A stretch of DNA of 33,404 nt from Deltaproteobacteria bacterium (lineage in GTDB: Bacteria; Myxococcota_A; UBA9160; SMWR01). Of the stretch, positions 15,273 to 25,760 are shown piece by piece. Position numbers and translations under genes: made by a program. Every line of letters starts with the position of its first letter. The first letter of the stretch is position 1. The notes beneath the pieces are model-generated. The model had not been told where the DNA came from. It did not search any database and was given only the letters and a program-made list of their open reading frames with translations. The DNA lies in the NCBI GenBank assembly GCA_019313245.1, contig JAFDBP010000187.1, forward strand, positions 1 to 33,404, given 5' to 3'.

Positions 15273-17459
15273 CTAGTTGGCGCCGGGCGCGCGCTCCCCG
15301 TCTGACTCCTGCCGACCGAGGACATTGCCCAGGATCGACCAACGGGGCGGTTTGCGGCCGTCGTCCCGTCCGTGGATCCAATAGCGCTCCAGTTGCTCGA
15401 TCAATCCACTCTTGATGGAAACGTCGATCCAGGCATCCACGAAGCGCGAAAATTCCTCCTGCCCCACCGGCAACGCGAGCGCACTCGATCCCTTCACGCG
15501 CACACCACTGGGTACGATGACGCTGAAATCCGGATAGATCAGCGTCCAGGCCGCACCCCCCTCCGCCTCGACGGCCATCAGATCGATGTCCGGGGCTTCT
15601 CTGCGGAAGAAGGAGCGAGGCGTCACGTCGGAAATGATCTCCACATTGGGCAGCAGCTTCGCGACGACTTCCCGGTAGTAGTCCGAACCGTACAGGAGCA
15701 CCCGAAGTCCGGTTTTGCTCTTCATCGACTCGAGGCTCGGGAATTCGTCACGCCGGTAGTCGAGCACCGCAAAGCCGAGTGACTTGTCGAGATAGGGGCG
15801 CGAGAAGGCCACCTTCGCGGCCCGCTTCGGAGTGACGGCAATGCCTCCTACCACCATGTCGAGCCGTCCGTCCTCGAGCGCCGGAATCGACTCTTCCCAA
15901 CCGATCCGAATCAGTTCGAGTCCCACGCCAATTTCGCGCGCAATCTGGTGAGCGAGATCCAGATCGAAACCGACGACCTCGCCAGCCGAGGATCGGAACG
16001 CGTAGGGAAGTCGCTCTGGGACATAGCCGACTCGCAATGCGCCGCGCGCGCTGATCAGATCCAGTCGACTCCGCGCCCGATCTTCCGTCGAAAGCGGTTC
16101 GGGGGCCTCGACCTGGCGCGCGGGGACGGGTTCGCCGTAGAGCTTCATGGAAACGACGGTCTCTTCACCCGTGTACGCGTAGGGGATCGCGCGGGCGAGC
16201 AGCAGCCCCAGGAGAAATAGCGCCGCCGCGGTGACTGCGATGCCGATTCCGCAGCCGTGAAGCAGCGCCCGCAGCCTAAGTCTTCCCATCACGGCGGTCA
16301 CCGTCAGCAGGCAGACCACCACACCGTGCATCGCGGCCATCGCCGTCGCGAAGCGCGCGGTCACGACGCTGCCGAGCAGGTAGAGCTGGAACAGATCGGC
16401 GGAAAGTGAAAAGAAATCGAGCATGAAGGGGATCGCCACCGCCATCGAGCCAAACGCGGTAAAGGCGCCCATCAGCGCAAACGAGGGGTATTGAGAAATA
16501 CTCAAGGGTGTCCCCACGTACCAGGCTGCGAAGAGCACGAAGCCGAGCCCGAGCAGGGTTCCGACACTCGGAAAGCTGTACGCGGTCGGAGTGAGCACGT
16601 CGATGGTCGTTCTGCCTTCAGTACTGTCGATCGAGTGCTTCTGCAGCAGCGCCTTGCAGCCTTCCGCAATCATCGGCAGCACGACCAGCACCGTACCGGT
16701 CGCGAAGGCGGTGACCATCGCCACCTGGGAATCGCGCAAGACCTCGCGATAGGAGAACGGCGTCGCCCAGGCGACCAACGCGGGCAATACCCAGAAGGCC
16801 AGCATGCACCACGCGGCGAGATAGACCCACAGAAACACCTGCAGCCGGCTGAGTTCTTCGATTCGGAGCGTGCCGGCTGCGGACGCGGAGATCGCGAAGA
16901 TTCCGATCGGAGCGAGCTTGCCCACGAAGGACGCGATCTTCATCAATGCGTCGCTGATGTTGCTGAGTCCCTTCAACAAGCCGCGTTTGTCGTCCACCGC
17001 GATCAGCGCGAGACCGACCATGATCGAGAAGGCCACGACCGCGGGCACGAGCGTGTGGCTCAGCGAATAGAACGGATTCGCCGGGATGTAGAGGGTGAGC
17101 GGATCGAACCGCGCCGGCTCTTCGATCAGGCTCGTGCTGAAGAAGGCCGCGGATGTCCAGTTCGGGTAGGCGAGCGGAAGGCAGACGAGGATCGCGAGCG
17201 TGAGGGCCCAGAGCATGAGGATCATGCCGACACCGCGCAGCCCGATCCGGCGCGCCATCTCCGCATCGAGCCCGCCGAGCCCGACCATCAGCGAAACCAG
17301 CACGTAGGGCAAAACGGTCATCTGCAGCAGTCGAATGTAGATATCGCCGCCGATCGACAGCGCGCCCGCGGGCTCGCCGACGAACACGCCGAGCAACGCG
17401 CCGAGTGCGAGGCCGAGGAAGACCCTCGCAATCGGGCTGAGGCCGCGAAGCCATTTCAT
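15273..17459 (-). CDS. Dicarboxylate/amino-acid symporter fused to a solute-binding domain
   Basis: This 728-residue protein joins two modules. Residues about 1-395 are a DAACS (GltP/DctA-type) sodium- or proton-coupled symporter: many helices, a hairpin-like AFATGTVLVVLPM (251-263) where the family has its Ser-rich re-entrant loop, and LTPTAYSFPSVGT (289-301) in place of the usual NMDGT signature, so the substrate site is altered. An extra helix lies at about 403-425. Residues about 473-705 are a family-3 periplasmic solute-binding domain (GFDLDLAHQIA, GWEESIPAL, DMVVGGIAVTPKRA), as in polar amino-acid ABC transporters. The binding domain would sit outside the membrane and deliver or sense substrate. 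No Shine-Dalgarno is obvious; TATTAA about 9 nt before ATG 17459 suggests a very short leader (inference). One continuous frame; no sign of sequencing artefact. Confidence 0.92.
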   Translation of the reverse strand: MKWLRGLSPIARVFLGLALGALLGVFVGEPAGALSIGGDIYIRLLQMTVLPYVLVSLMVGLGGLDAEMARRIGLRGVGMILMLWALTLAILVCLPLAYPNWTSAAFFSTSLIEEPARFDPLTLYIPANPFYSLSHTLVPAVVAFSIMVGLALIAVDDKRGLLKGLSNISDALMKIASFVGKLAPIGIFAISASAAGTLRIEELSRLQVFLWVYLAAWCMLAFWVLPALVAWATPFSYREVLRDSQVAMVTAFATGTVLVVLPMIAEGCKALLQKHSIDSTEGRTTIDVLTPTAYSFPSVGTLLGLGFVLFAAWYVGTPLSISQYPSFALMGAFTAFGSMAVAIPFMLDFFSLSADLFQLYLLGSVVTARFATAMAAMHGVVVCLLTVTAVMGRLRLRALLHGCGIGIAVTAAALFLLGLLLARAIPYAYTGEETVVSMKLYGEPVPARQVEAPEPLSTEDRARSRLDLISARGALRVGYVPERLPYAFRSSAGEVVGFDLDLAHQIAREIGVGLELIRIGWEESIPALEDGRLDMVVGGIAVTPKRAAKVAFSRPYLDKSLGFAVLDYRRDEFPSLESMKSKTGLRVLLYGSDYYREVVAKLLPNVEIISDVTPRSFFRREAPDIDLMAVEAEGGAAWTLIYPDFSVIVPSGVRVKGSSALALPVGQEEFSRFVDAWIDVSIKSGLIEQLERYWIHGRDDGRKPPRWSILGNVLGRQESDGERAPGAN

Positions 17460-17814
17460 CGCCGAAGGTTAATACAGATTCGAGGCCTGGAGGCCGAGTT
17501 CGCGATCCTCAGCGGCTCGGGCAACTGGCTCGCGAGCGTTGTACAGATACTGGCGCGAGGCGGATACCCCACACAGATTCGAAGCGCGCGATTTCTACCA
17601 ACCGCTGGCGGGTGGGAGCCGTAGGCCGCGAAGATGCGCGGATCGATTCGCGTTTTTTTGCTAGAACGAGCGATCTGGTGTTGATCGAAATGTCGGGGTC
17701 ATGGGAATATCGCGATGCGCTTCGTGAACGAATCGGATCCGCTTGATGACCACGAGATGCAAATACATCGACGTCGCGAAAGTGTATGTCAATCGAGATA
17801 AGGGATTTCAAGAT
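17460..17814. promoter_or_regulatory. Divergent intergenic region
   Basis: About 355 bases between the symporter fusion (minus) and the sulfatase (plus). I see no gene. At 17636-17659 a short GC stem (CGCG / CGCG, 8-nt loop) is followed by seven T on the plus strand. It looks like an intrinsic terminator or leader attenuator, but no plus-strand gene lies upstream. Close to the minus start is TATTAA (17469-17474, minus). Confidence 0.35.
17636..17659 (+). terminator. Terminator-like hairpin with T7 tract
   Basis: CGCG at 17637-17640 and 17649-17652 with loop GATCGATT, then seven T. The 4-bp stem is short, with one further G-T pair possible. It lies 155 nt before the sulfatase start, so it could act as an attenuator or insulate that gene. 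Confidence 0.3.
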
Positions 17815-19443
17815 ATGGGAAGTCATTTGAACGAGTGGCGGTCATGGGTCTCATTGACGATCGCATCGTTGTTCGCCCTTGGTCTATCCACCGGCGTTTT
17901 CGCGGCTGAAACGGAGAAGCCCAATATTCTGGTGATCTGGGGAGACGACATTGGCACCTGGAACATCAGCCACAACAATCGCGGCATGATGGGTTACCGA
18001 ACGCCCAACATCGACCGCATCGCGAATGAAGGCATCGGTTTCACCGACTACTACGCACAGCAGAGTTGCACGGCGGGGCGCGCTGCGTTCATCGGCGGAT
18101 CGGTCCCCGTGCGTTCGGGCATGACCAAGGTTGGCCTGCCGGGTGCCCCTCAGGGCTGGCAGAAGACGGATGTCACGATGGCCACGATTCTCAAGGGACA
18201 GGGTTATGCCACCGGTCAGTTCGGCAAGAATCACGAAGGTGACCGCAACGAACACCTGCCGACGATCCACGGTTTCGACGAGTTCCTCGGCAACCTTTAT
18301 CACCTGAACGCAGAAGAAGAGCCGGAGAATGAGGACTATCCCCGCGACATGGTTCTGGCCAACGGCAAGACCTTCCTGGACACATTCGGGCCGAGAGGCG
18401 TGCTCCACTGCTTCGCGACGGACAAGGACGACAACACCGAAATTCCACGATTTGGAAAATGGGGCAAACAGAAGTGCGAAGACACGGGCCCTCTGACCAA
18501 GAAGCGCATGGAAACCATCGATGACGAGACCACGGATGCTGCGATCACGTTCATTGAAAAACAGGTGGCCGCGGGTGTGCCGTTCTTTACCTGGTGGAAT
18601 GGCACGCGCATGCACTTTCGCACGCACGTGAAAGACGAGCTGCGCGGAATCTCGGGGCAGGACGAATACTCCGACGGTATGGTCGAGCACGACCGTCACG
18701 TCGGCAAGCTGTTGAACAAGCTCGACGAGCTGGGGGTCGCCGACAACACGATCGTGATGTATTCGACCGACAACGGTCCGCATTTCAACACCTGGCCCGA
18801 TGCGGCCAATACGCCATTTCGCAGCGAGAAGAATTCGAACTGGGAGGGCGCCTATCGCGTGCCCACCTTCGTGCGCTGGCCGGGGCACTTCGAGCCCGGA
18901 ACGACGCTCAATGGCATCGTCGCTCACGAGGATTGGCTCCCGACATTTGCAGCAGCTGCCGGTGCTCCGGACATCAAGGAGAAGTTGCGGAAGGGCACCA
19001 GGATCAACGGCCGCAAATACCGCAACCACATCGACGGCTACAACCTGCTCGATTATCTCACCGGCAAGACAGACAAATCTCCTCGCCGCGAATTCTGGTA
19101 CCTGAACGACGACGCACAGATCGTCGCCGCGCGTTACGACGACTGGAAGGTGGTGTTCCTGGAGAATCGCGGGCAGGCATTCGGCGTCTGGCGCGAACCG
19201 TTCGTCGAGTTGCGGATTCCGCTGCTCTTCAACCTGCGCCGCGACCCCTTCGAGAAGGCCAAACACAACTCGAATACCTACAACGACTGGTTCCTCGACC
19301 GCCCATTCGTCATCGTGCCCATCCAGGCGCTGGCGACGCGCTTCCTGTTGTCGATGGAGGAATATCCGCCGAGTCAGTCGCCCGGCTCCTTCAACCTCAG
19401 CAAGATCGAGGAGCGCTTGAAGCAGGCGAACACCGGCCACTGA
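17815..19443 (+). CDS. Arylsulfatase, formylglycine type (CTAGR active site)
   Basis: A periplasmic or secreted hydrolase of sulfate esters, about 542 residues. I choose ATG 17815, which gives a signal peptide (about residues 1-31, ending VFAAE) and has AAGGGA upstream; a frame to 17746 or 17743 would put 24 polar residues in front of it. The sulfatase fold is marked by NILVIWGDD (Asp44-Asp45, metal), SCTAGRAAF (Cys85, Arg89), GKNHEGD and YSTDNGPH. Cys85 is the residue converted to formylglycine; the motif is C-x-A-G-R rather than the classical C-x-P-S-R, a variant known in bacterial sulfatases. A formylglycine-generating enzyme is not in the window. It is convergent with a second sulfatase-fold gene but not in an operon with it. 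The substrate cannot be told. Confidence 0.93.
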   Translation: MGSHLNEWRSWVSLTIASLFALGLSTGVFAAETEKPNILVIWGDDIGTWNISHNNRGMMGYRTPNIDRIANEGIGFTDYYAQQSCTAGRAAFIGGSVPVRSGMTKVGLPGAPQGWQKTDVTMATILKGQGYATGQFGKNHEGDRNEHLPTIHGFDEFLGNLYHLNAEEEPENEDYPRDMVLANGKTFLDTFGPRGVLHCFATDKDDNTEIPRFGKWGKQKCEDTGPLTKKRMETIDDETTDAAITFIEKQVAAGVPFFTWWNGTRMHFRTHVKDELRGISGQDEYSDGMVEHDRHVGKLLNKLDELGVADNTIVMYSTDNGPHFNTWPDAANTPFRSEKNSNWEGAYRVPTFVRWPGHFEPGTTLNGIVAHEDWLPTFAAAAGAPDIKEKLRKGTRINGRKYRNHIDGYNLLDYLTGKTDKSPRREFWYLNDDAQIVAARYDDWKVVFLENRGQAFGVWREPFVELRIPLLFNLRRDPFEKAKHNSNTYNDWFLDRPFVIVPIQALATRFLLSMEEYPPSQSPGSFNLSKIEERLKQANTGH

Positions 19444-19519
19444 TAGGCTCGGGCCAGAGTGCGGCGAACGCGGTGATTTCCGCAGAACGCCGAAATCGGG
19501 ATTCGATCGGAGACCGCGG

Positions 19520-21370
19520 TCAAGGCTGTACCGGGCGAGTTCCAGTCTGCCGGCCGCGGTCTTCCGTGCCGGTTGCGTAGTCCGATGCAGACAGCCACGA
19601 CTCGACCGCAGCGGTTCGCGGATGATCGGGAGCGATTTCCGCGAATTCGCGCCAGAACACGGCGCCTTCGTCGCTGCGGTCCTGGCGAATGAGCAGCATG
19701 CCGAGGTTGTACATGCCCATGGGGTTGTCGGGATCGTCGCTCAGTACCCTTCGATATTCGACTTCAGCCTCGTCCAATCGATCGACCTGGAGCAGCACGT
19801 TGGCGAGATTGAGGCGCGGAGGCGTGGAGCGGGGTTCTAGCGCGAGTGCGGCGCGAAAACGCCGCTCCGCCGCCGCATAGTCCTGTAGGCCCACTGCCGC
19901 AAAAGCTGCGTTGATCCAGATGTCGGGAGAGTTGGGATAGCGCTCGACGGCCTTCTTCGCGTAGATCTCCGCTCGCGTGTAGTTTCCGCTGGTCAGGTTC
20001 GTTGTGATCTCCTTGTACCACTGCGCACCTTCGGCATAGAACTCGCGCACATCTCCCGTTCCGGCTTCTGCGGCGGTCTCCACGTAGCCCAGGGCGCGCA
20101 GCTGTTCGACGGTCTCTTGGTCGTGTTTCTGGAAACGACTTGCATCGGGAAAGCCGAATTCGTTGCGGATTCGTTTCAGCTCTCTCACCTGATCGGGGCG
20201 CGAAGCCGCGAGGTCGTGTGCCTCCGCGGGATCGGCGTATAGATCCCAGAGATGATCGGCCGGAGAGGCTTCCCACAACCACGGTCCGCGGCGCAACCCG
20301 ATCACCGGCGACATGCCGAAGGCCCGTGTGCTCATCACGGATTCGAGTGGAATCGCGCGATCGGTCCGGTTCGCTTCGCGCAGAAGATCGATTCCATCGC
20401 GCGAGGGTGTCGTCAGATTCAACGCGCCGAGGATGGTCGGCAGCACGTCGACCGTGCTGCTCGGCGCTTCGAATTGCCCGCGTCGAACGGATCGGCCCGC
20501 GATGAGCAGGGGGATGCGCGTCGTGGCGCCGTGCAGAAGCAGACCGTGCGTGTCTTCGCCATGGGCTCCCAGAGCTTCTCCGTGATCCGAAAGCACCACC
20601 CATAGACTCCGCTCGAGGGGGCGCCCGAGATCCGCGAGCCGTCGCTCGAACCGCGCGAGTTGCTGATCTGCAAATGCGATCTCCGCGTAGTAGGCAGCGC
20701 GCTCGCCGCGCCAGGGGTCAGACGCCGACTCGTAGGGCCGATGGGGATCGAAGAGATGAATCCAGAAGAAGATCCGCGTGTCGGATTCCTGAGCTTCCAG
20801 CCAGGAGAGCGCGGATGCAATCGTCGCATCCGCGCGGCGCTCGGCCATCTGCAGATCATTGAGTTCGCCCGATTGGTGGAATTGCTCATCGAAGTGATCG
20901 AAGCCCGTAGCGAATCCCAGGCGCTCCGACAGCGCCGCGCAGGAGATGAACGCGGCCGTACGCCAGCCATGGCCTCGGAGCAGCTCGGGCAAATTGGGGG
21001 AATCTTCGCTGCGGCTGGGTCGGTCACCATTGACCCGCATCGCGTCGCGCCACGGCCAACGCCCGCTGAGCATGCTCCAGTGGCTCGGGCCCGTGAGCGG
21101 GACTGGCGCCATCGCATCCGCTGCGACGAAGCCGTGTCGCGCGAGTTGGTCGAGGAACGGAGTGGGGCTGGGGTCGAGCCCGCCGAGGAAGCCCGTCGCG
21201 TCGCGCCGCCAGGTATCGATGCTGACGAGCACGACGGTGCTGGGCGCGTCCAATTCCGCGTTGGGCCCGTGACCCGATGGATTCGAGTCGCAAGCTGCGA
21301 TCAACGAAGCGAGGAGGGCTCCGAGCAGGGCGGGTTTCGACGCGTGCGCCGATCGATTGATTCGCGCCAT
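19520..21370 (-). CDS. Sulfatase-fold lipoprotein with C-terminal TPR domain
   Basis: 616 residues, starting at ATG 21370 with AAAGG upstream. The signal ends LIAAC (Cys27), a good lipobox, so the protein is probably lipid-anchored at the outer or inner membrane face. Residues about 44-400 show the alkaline-phosphatase/sulfatase fold: VLVSIDTWRRD (metal Asp52), PLTGPSH (91-97) and VVLSDHGEALGAHG. At the nucleophile position the classical Cys or Ser is replaced by Thr93 (TGPSH against CxPSR), so no formylglycine can form; Thr is the nucleophile in related phosphodiesterases and phosphotransferases. Residues about 430-600 contain three to four tetratricopeptide repeats. It may therefore be a phosphoester or phosphoglycerol/phosphoethanolamine enzyme, or a non-catalytic scaffold, rather than a sulfatase. 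Confidence 0.9.
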   Translation of the reverse strand: MARINRSAHASKPALLGALLASLIAACDSNPSGHGPNAELDAPSTVVLVSIDTWRRDATGFLGGLDPSPTPFLDQLARHGFVAADAMAPVPLTGPSHWSMLSGRWPWRDAMRVNGDRPSRSEDSPNLPELLRGHGWRTAAFISCAALSERLGFATGFDHFDEQFHQSGELNDLQMAERRADATIASALSWLEAQESDTRIFFWIHLFDPHRPYESASDPWRGERAAYYAEIAFADQQLARFERRLADLGRPLERSLWVVLSDHGEALGAHGEDTHGLLLHGATTRIPLLIAGRSVRRGQFEAPSSTVDVLPTILGALNLTTPSRDGIDLLREANRTDRAIPLESVMSTRAFGMSPVIGLRRGPWLWEASPADHLWDLYADPAEAHDLAASRPDQVRELKRIRNEFGFPDASRFQKHDQETVEQLRALGYVETAAEAGTGDVREFYAEGAQWYKEITTNLTSGNYTRAEIYAKKAVERYPNSPDIWINAAFAAVGLQDYAAAERRFRAALALEPRSTPPRLNLANVLLQVDRLDEAEVEYRRVLSDDPDNPMGMYNLGMLLIRQDRSDEGAVFWREFAEIAPDHPRTAAVESWLSASDYATGTEDRGRQTGTRPVQP

Positions 21371-21598
21371 TCGACCTTTGCTGATCTACTTCATCGGTTC
21401 GTGAGCATCGCTAGGTTATGGCGGCTGCGAGTGTCGCGTAAACCCCTGGGATGGATCGGGTCGACTGGCTCGCTCAGGGGCAAAACCGCCCCAGCCCGGT
21501 TCGAACCCGAAGCGGAATTTCGCGCCCGCCGAGGCCACTCGCGTCGGAGCCCACGCCTGATAAGCTTCCGGCACCTTTGGGAGGGACCGCAAAGCGCC

Positions 21599-22321
21599 TT
21601 GGAACGCAAGCTCGAGCTCGAGATTCTGGCCCAGCCGGATGATTCGTCTTGCGGCCCCACCTGCCTACACGCCGTGTATCGCTACTACGGCGAGACGATT
21701 CCGCTGCAACAGGTAATTCGCGAGACAGGCATGCTCGAGACGGGGGGCACGCTCGCGGTGAAGCTCGGCATCCACGCGCTGCGCCGAGGCTACTCGGCAC
21801 GGCTCCACTCGTACAACCTCGCCGTCTTCGACCCGAGCTGGTTTCAGACGGACACCGATCTGGCGGAAAAGCTGCGCGCACAGGCGTCGGTGAAGTCGGA
21901 TCCGCGTCTGCAGTATGCCACCGAAGCCTACCTCGAGTTTCTCGCGCTCGGTGGCAAAATCGACATGGGGGAACTCAACACCCAGCTGCTGCGCGATCAT
22001 CTGATCGCCGGTCGGCCGATCCTGACCGGCCTCAGCGCGACCTATCTATACGAATGCCCGCGCGAGGTCGGAGAAACGGTTCTACACTACGATGACATCA
22101 ACGGTCAGCCCACCGGGCACTTCGTCGTGCTGTGTGGTTACGACCCAGATAGCGGCACGATCCTGGTCGCCGATCCATTCCATGACAACCCCGGGTACGG
22201 CGAGCACTACTACGAGGAAGGTGCCGAGCGGGTGCTCACTGCCATTTGCCTGGGCGTGCTCACCTACGACGCCAACCTTCTCATCCTGGATCGATTCCGC
22301 AAAGAGGAAGCCGATCCTTGA
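21599..22321 (+). CDS. C39-like cysteine peptidase, first gene of amidoligase cassette
   Basis: About 240 residues if it starts at TTG 21599, which follows GGGAGGG (13 nt spacing); no ATG is available near the conserved N-terminus, and an in-frame GTG at 21431 is another option. The papain-like/C39 catalytic set is visible: SSCGPTCLHAVYRYYG with Cys18, TGHFVVLCGYD with His174, and VADPF with Asp192. C39-type peptidases usually cut after Gly-Gly in leader peptides, but this is a stand-alone, cytoplasmic-looking form with no ABC transporter. Its TGA overlaps the TTG of the ligase gene (TTGA), so the two proteins are made together. It may cleave or transfer the product of the two ligases. Function inferred from context. 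Confidence 0.87.
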   Translation: MERKLELEILAQPDDSSCGPTCLHAVYRYYGETIPLQQVIRETGMLETGGTLAVKLGIHALRRGYSARLHSYNLAVFDPSWFQTDTDLAEKLRAQASVKSDPRLQYATEAYLEFLALGGKIDMGELNTQLLRDHLIAGRPILTGLSATYLYECPREVGETVLHYDDINGQPTGHFVVLCGYDPDSGTILVADPFHDNPGYGEHYYEEGAERVLTAICLGVLTYDANLLILDRFRKEEADP

Positions 22322-23777
22322 ACCGCCTCGTCGTAGTCGAGAACGTCGCGCGCTGGCCCTTCGAACTCGAGGGCGCAGAGGTCGTTGCGGCCCGCGACTA
22401 CCTCACCGACCCACGCTACGCGGAGATGCGGTCCGCAATCGTCTTCAACGTCTGCCGCGCGTACCGCTATCAGAGTCTCGGCTACTACGTCTCGCTGCTC
22501 GCGACGGCGCGCCGGCATCGGCCGCTTCCATCCGTGGAGACGCTGCAGGATCTGCGCATGTCGTCGGTGTTGCGCATCGTCGCGGAAGACCTCGAAGACG
22601 AGATGCAGCGCGCGCTGAGCCACCTGCGCGGCGACCGCTTCGAGTTGAGCGTGTACTTCGGGCGCAATCTCGCCAAGCGCTACGACAGGCTCGCGCGCGC
22701 CCTCTTCGACCAGTTCCCGGCGCCATTTCTGCGAGCGACCTTCGCGTACGAAAACCGTTGGAAGATGCAGTCGGTCCATCCGATTGCCACGGCCGAAATC
22801 CCGGAGAATCACAGCGAATTCGTGATCGAACAGGCGAGCGCCTACTTCGCGCGCCCTCGGCGCCCGCGCAAGCAGCGCAGCTATCGATACGAAATGGCGA
22901 TCCTCTGCGACCCGGCCGAAGCCGAGCCGCCCTCGAACCCGGCGGCCATCCAAAACTTCATCAACGCTGCGCGCGAACTCGAAATCGATGCGGAAGTCAT
23001 CGACCGCCACGCCCATCGGACGCTCGGCGAGTACGATGCGCTGTTCTTGCGCGAGACCACCGCCGTCAATCACCACACCTACCGCATGGCAAGACGGGCC
23101 GCTGCGGAAGGTCTGGTGGTGATCGATGATCCGGAGTCGATCGTGCGTTGCACCAACAAGGTCTTTCAGGCCGAGCTGTTCGCGCGCAATGGCATCGACA
23201 GCCCCGAGACCCTCGTCGTCAACGAGCGGAACATCGATCGCGTCGCAGAGCTGCTCGGATTCCCGTGCGTGTTGAAACGGCCGGACAGCTCCTTCTCGCG
23301 CGGCGTCGTCAAGGTGAACGACGAGCATGAGTTCGCCGATGCCGTGCGGGGGTTCTTCACCGAGTCTCAGCTGCTCGTCGCGCAGCGCTTCGTGCCTTCG
23401 GATTTCGACTGGCGCGTCGGCGTCCTCGGCGGCAAGCCGCTGTACTGCTGCAAATATTTCATGGCGCAGGGTCACTGGCAGATCGTGAAGCAGGAGAGCA
23501 GTGATCGCGTGTACGGCCGAGTGGAAGCCCGCGCTCTCGACGACGCTCCGGCTCCGGCCATCGATGTCGCGGTCAAGGCGGCCCGCCTGATGGGAAACGG
23601 CCTCTACGGCGTGGACGTCAAGGAGGTCGGCGGCCGCTTCATGGTGATGGAGGTCAACGACAATCCCACCATCGAGGCCGGCGAGGAGGACACGGTGCTC
23701 GGCGATGCGCTCTACAAAGAGATCGCGCGCTGGTTTCGCGAGCGCCTCGACGCGCGCCTGCAGCGCACCCACCGCGA

Positions 23778-23781
<4 letters not shown>
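22318..23781 (+). CDS. RimK-like ATP-grasp ligase with RLAN N-terminal domain
   Basis: About 487 residues, starting at TTG 22318, 4 nt inside the preceding gene, with AGAGGA 10 nt upstream. Residues about 1-175 match the RLAN domain (RimK-like ATP-grasp N-terminal), seen in YRYQSLGYYVSLLA and the following conserved charged helices. Residues about 280-475 are an ATP-grasp fold: NKVFQAELF, PCVLKRPD (Lys320), an ATP-binding hinge, GVDVKE (Asp433) and MEVNDNPTI (Glu445, Asn447, magnesium ligands). Enzymes of this type join a carboxylate to an amine through an acylphosphate, as RimK does with glutamate. The substrate is unknown. The stop overlaps the GCS2 start (ATGA). Not ribosomal RimK itself: the N-terminal domain and neighbours differ. 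Confidence 0.9.
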
Positions 23782-25021
<1,240 letters not shown>

Positions 25022-25025
<4 letters not shown>

Positions 25026-25720
25026 AGCTCGTCTTGAGCTGCGAACACGGCGGCAACCGCGTGCCGCGGCGCTACGCCGGGCTCTTTGCCGGGTGCGAGA
25101 AGGTGTTGGCGAGTCATCGCGGTTGGGATCCGGGCGCACTGTGGCTCGCGAAGAGGCTCGCGCGCGCCTTCGATGCGCCGCTGCACGCGACGACGGTGAC
25201 GCGGCTGCTGGTCGACACCAATCGATCCGAGCATCATCGCGGCTTGTTCTCGCCGTGGTCCGCGCCAATGTCTCGAGAGGAGCGCGACCTCGTGCTCGAT
25301 CGCCATTACCGCGCACACCGCGGCGCCCTCGAGCGCCGACTGCGCGGGCTGACCGAGGCGGGGGCTTCGGTGCTGCATCTGGCGGTCCACAGCTTCACGC
25401 CGCACTGGCAGGGCCGCGTGCGGCGCTGCGACATTGGGCTGCTCTACGATCCCCAGCGCGAAGCCGAGCGCGCGCTGTGCCAACAATGGCAGAGACTCCT
25501 GCTCGCGCGTTCGCCCCGGTTGCGCGTGCGGCGCAATTTCCCCTATCGGGGTGCGGCCGACGGCCTCACCACCCACCTGCGGCGCCAGCTGCCCGCGCGC
25601 ACCTACCTCGGCGTCGAGCTGGAGCTGAACCAGCGCTCGATCGCACGAGCCGGCGCGAGGCGACGCGCCCTCGCGCAACGAATCGAATCGAGCCTGCGCA
25701 CACTGCTCGCGGAAGCCTGA
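25022..25720 (+). CDS. N-formylglutamate amidohydrolase-like enzyme
   Basis: 232 residues, starting at ATG 25022 inside the GCS2 stop (ATGA). The family motifs are present: SCEHGGNRVP (6-15), SHRGWDPGA with His32 and Asp36, LLVDTNRSE (63-70) and AVHSFTP with His123, which bind zinc and the glutamate carboxylate in N-formylglutamate amidohydrolases. HutG-type enzymes release formate from N-formylglutamate, but no histidine-utilisation gene is near. In this cassette it is more likely to cleave, recycle or edit a glutamyl amide made by the ligases. The C-terminal half is rich in Arg and Leu. A longer upstream frame (24779 onward) is out-of-frame noise within the GCS2 gene. Confidence 0.88.
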
Positions 25721-25741
25721 GCGCCCGTCCGCGCCGGGCGC
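25721..25741 (+). terminator. GC hairpin directly after the amidoligase cassette
   Basis: GCGCCCG (25721-25727) and CGGGCGC (25735-25741) form a 7-bp stem with a 7-nt loop, beginning right after the TGA of the last cassette gene. No T tract follows, so it may mark a Rho-dependent or processed 3' end. Confidence 0.5.
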
Positions 25742-25760
25742 AGCGCGAACACCCAATACA

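Noticed and set aside
17884-19440. Minus-strand frame of about 518 codons opposite the sulfatase
   Set aside because: The plus-strand sulfatase has complete catalytic motifs and a signal peptide; the antisense frame has none.
20660-21598. N-terminal extension of the C39-like peptidase by 313 codons
   Set aside because: The frame runs antisense through the sulfatase-TPR gene; conserved sequence begins only near 21605 and a ribosome-binding site lies just before 21599.
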